Source: Enteractinococcus sp.
GTDB taxonomy: Bacteria; Actinomycetota; Actinomycetes; Actinomycetales; Micrococcaceae
Assembly (NCBI GenBank): GCA_029267455.1
Contig: JAJUIX010000004.1
Span: 1-16,639 of the forward strand
Reading direction: 5' to 3'
Length of the DNA stretch: 16,639 nucleotides
The notes under the pieces were generated by a model. It was not told where the DNA came from, did no database searches, and saw only the letters and a program-made list of their open reading frames with translations. This document shows positions 16,116 through 16,639 of the stretch, one piece after another. Made by a program: the position numbers and the translations under genes. Each line of letters starts with the position of its first letter. The stretch's first letter is position 1.

Positions 16116-16301
16116 ATCTTGCAACAACGTGCCTCGGCCCTGGCTCAAAAGCACTGTGAGATAGCCTGCCTCTTCGCGCAGACCGTTCTCATACGTCTCA
16201 CCTAGCTGGGGGTAAGCACAGCAAGAATATTTCCATGACCGTTCCGCAAGGCTCGACCCAACAGAGGGTTGAGAACCAGCGAGACAAGCAGGAGTAAGCA
16301 A

Positions 16302-16639
16302 GTGATTCAACAAGAATCGCGGCTCAAAGTTGCCGACAACACCGGTGCGAAAGAAATTCTCACCATCCGTGTCCTCGGTGGCTCAGGACGCCGCTATGCA
16401 TCCATCGGCGACGTAATTGTCGCTTCCGTTAAAGACGCTATCCCAGGCGGCGCCGTGAAAAAGGGCGACGTCGTCAAAGCTGTCGTTGTTCGTACGAAAA
16501 AATCCGTACGTCGCGCGGATGGCTCATACATCAGCTTCGATGAAAACGCCGCTGTCATCCTCCGTCAGGATAACGAACCACGCGGTACCCGTATCTTCGG
16601 ACCGGTGGCCCGTGAGCTTCGTGACAACCAGTTTATGCG
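16302..16639 (+). CDS. rplN: 50S ribosomal protein L14 (3' end outside window)
   Basis: L14 is a 50S protein at the subunit interface, forming bridge B8 and binding the silencing factor RsfS. The start is GTG, preceded by AGGAG (16290-16294) at 7 bases. About 112 codons are present of the usual 122. The N-terminus [20 protein letters not shown] (initiator read as Met), the segment [15 protein letters not shown] and the ending [16 protein letters not shown] are typical. It begins a separate unit after a terminator and a 389-base structured gap, as the spc operon does in E. coli. Confidence 0.98.
   Translation, partial: MIQQESRLKVADNTGAKEILTIRVLGGSGRRYASIGDVIVASVKDAIPGGAVKKGDVVKAVVVRTKKSVRRADGSYISFDENAAVILRQDNEPRGTRIFGPVARELRDNQFM

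Noticed and set aside
15963..16205. An 80-codon plus-strand frame in the rpsQ-rplN gap
   Set aside because: It starts on the last base of the terminator stem, lacks a Shine-Dalgarno, and spans the candidate promoter and rod structure.
15669..16313. A 214-codon minus-strand frame covering rpsQ and the rpsQ-rplN gap
   Set aside because: It runs through the rpsQ terminator and leader stems, half of it is antisense to rpsQ, and the protein has no recognisable features.

Overview
The window comes from a Gram-positive actinobacterium, most likely a Micrococcaceae-type organism (an Arthrobacter, Yaniella or Enteractinococcus relative). The evidence is protein character: EF-Tu has a DAPGH G3 motif and a C-terminus ending GRVTKIIE, L29 begins [18 protein letters not shown]3 has an RG-rich tail, and RpoC ends in an acidic GMGGDFR tail. 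GTG and TTG starts are frequent, and GC looks moderate for the phylum (by eye, not counted). Species cannot be assigned from sequence alone.

Layout. Positions 1-2367 hold the 3' part of rpoC, closed by a hairpin terminator shared with a convergent small two-helix membrane protein gene (2451-2666, minus). Next is a divergent pair: a FemABX-type peptidyltransferase gene (2806-3987, minus) and an ATP-grasp ligase gene (4071-5342, plus). These probably build the interpeptide bridge of peptidoglycan. Then come the str operon (rpsL, rpsG, fusA), tuf behind a 270-bp leader, and a strong terminator. The S10 operon follows (rpsJ, rplC, rplD, rplW, rplB, rpsS, rplV, rpsC, rplP, rpmC, rpsQ), ended by another terminator. 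After a 389-bp gap rplN begins what looks like a separate spc operon, cut by the window edge.

How it works together. Almost everything outside the 2451-5342 island is core transcription and translation machinery: the RNA polymerase beta' subunit, two elongation factors, and fourteen ribosomal proteins. Genes inside the operons are tightly packed, often 0-30 bp apart or overlapping, with clear Shine-Dalgarno sites.

The most interesting content is non-coding. Each translation unit (str, tuf, S10, spc) has a long leader of about 190-270 nt filled with strong consecutive inverted repeats. These include a three-way-junction-like element followed by a U tract before rpsL, about five hairpins in a row before rpsJ, and a nested three-segment rod starting at the predicted transcription start before rplN. 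They are candidate autoregulatory ribosomal-protein and elongation-factor leaders. Other points of note are Gly86 in S12 where Arg is usual, and two genes in the cell-wall island whose -10 motifs sit 6-8 nt from the start codons, suggesting leaderless mRNAs. No mobile element, CRISPR array, tRNA or rRNA was seen.
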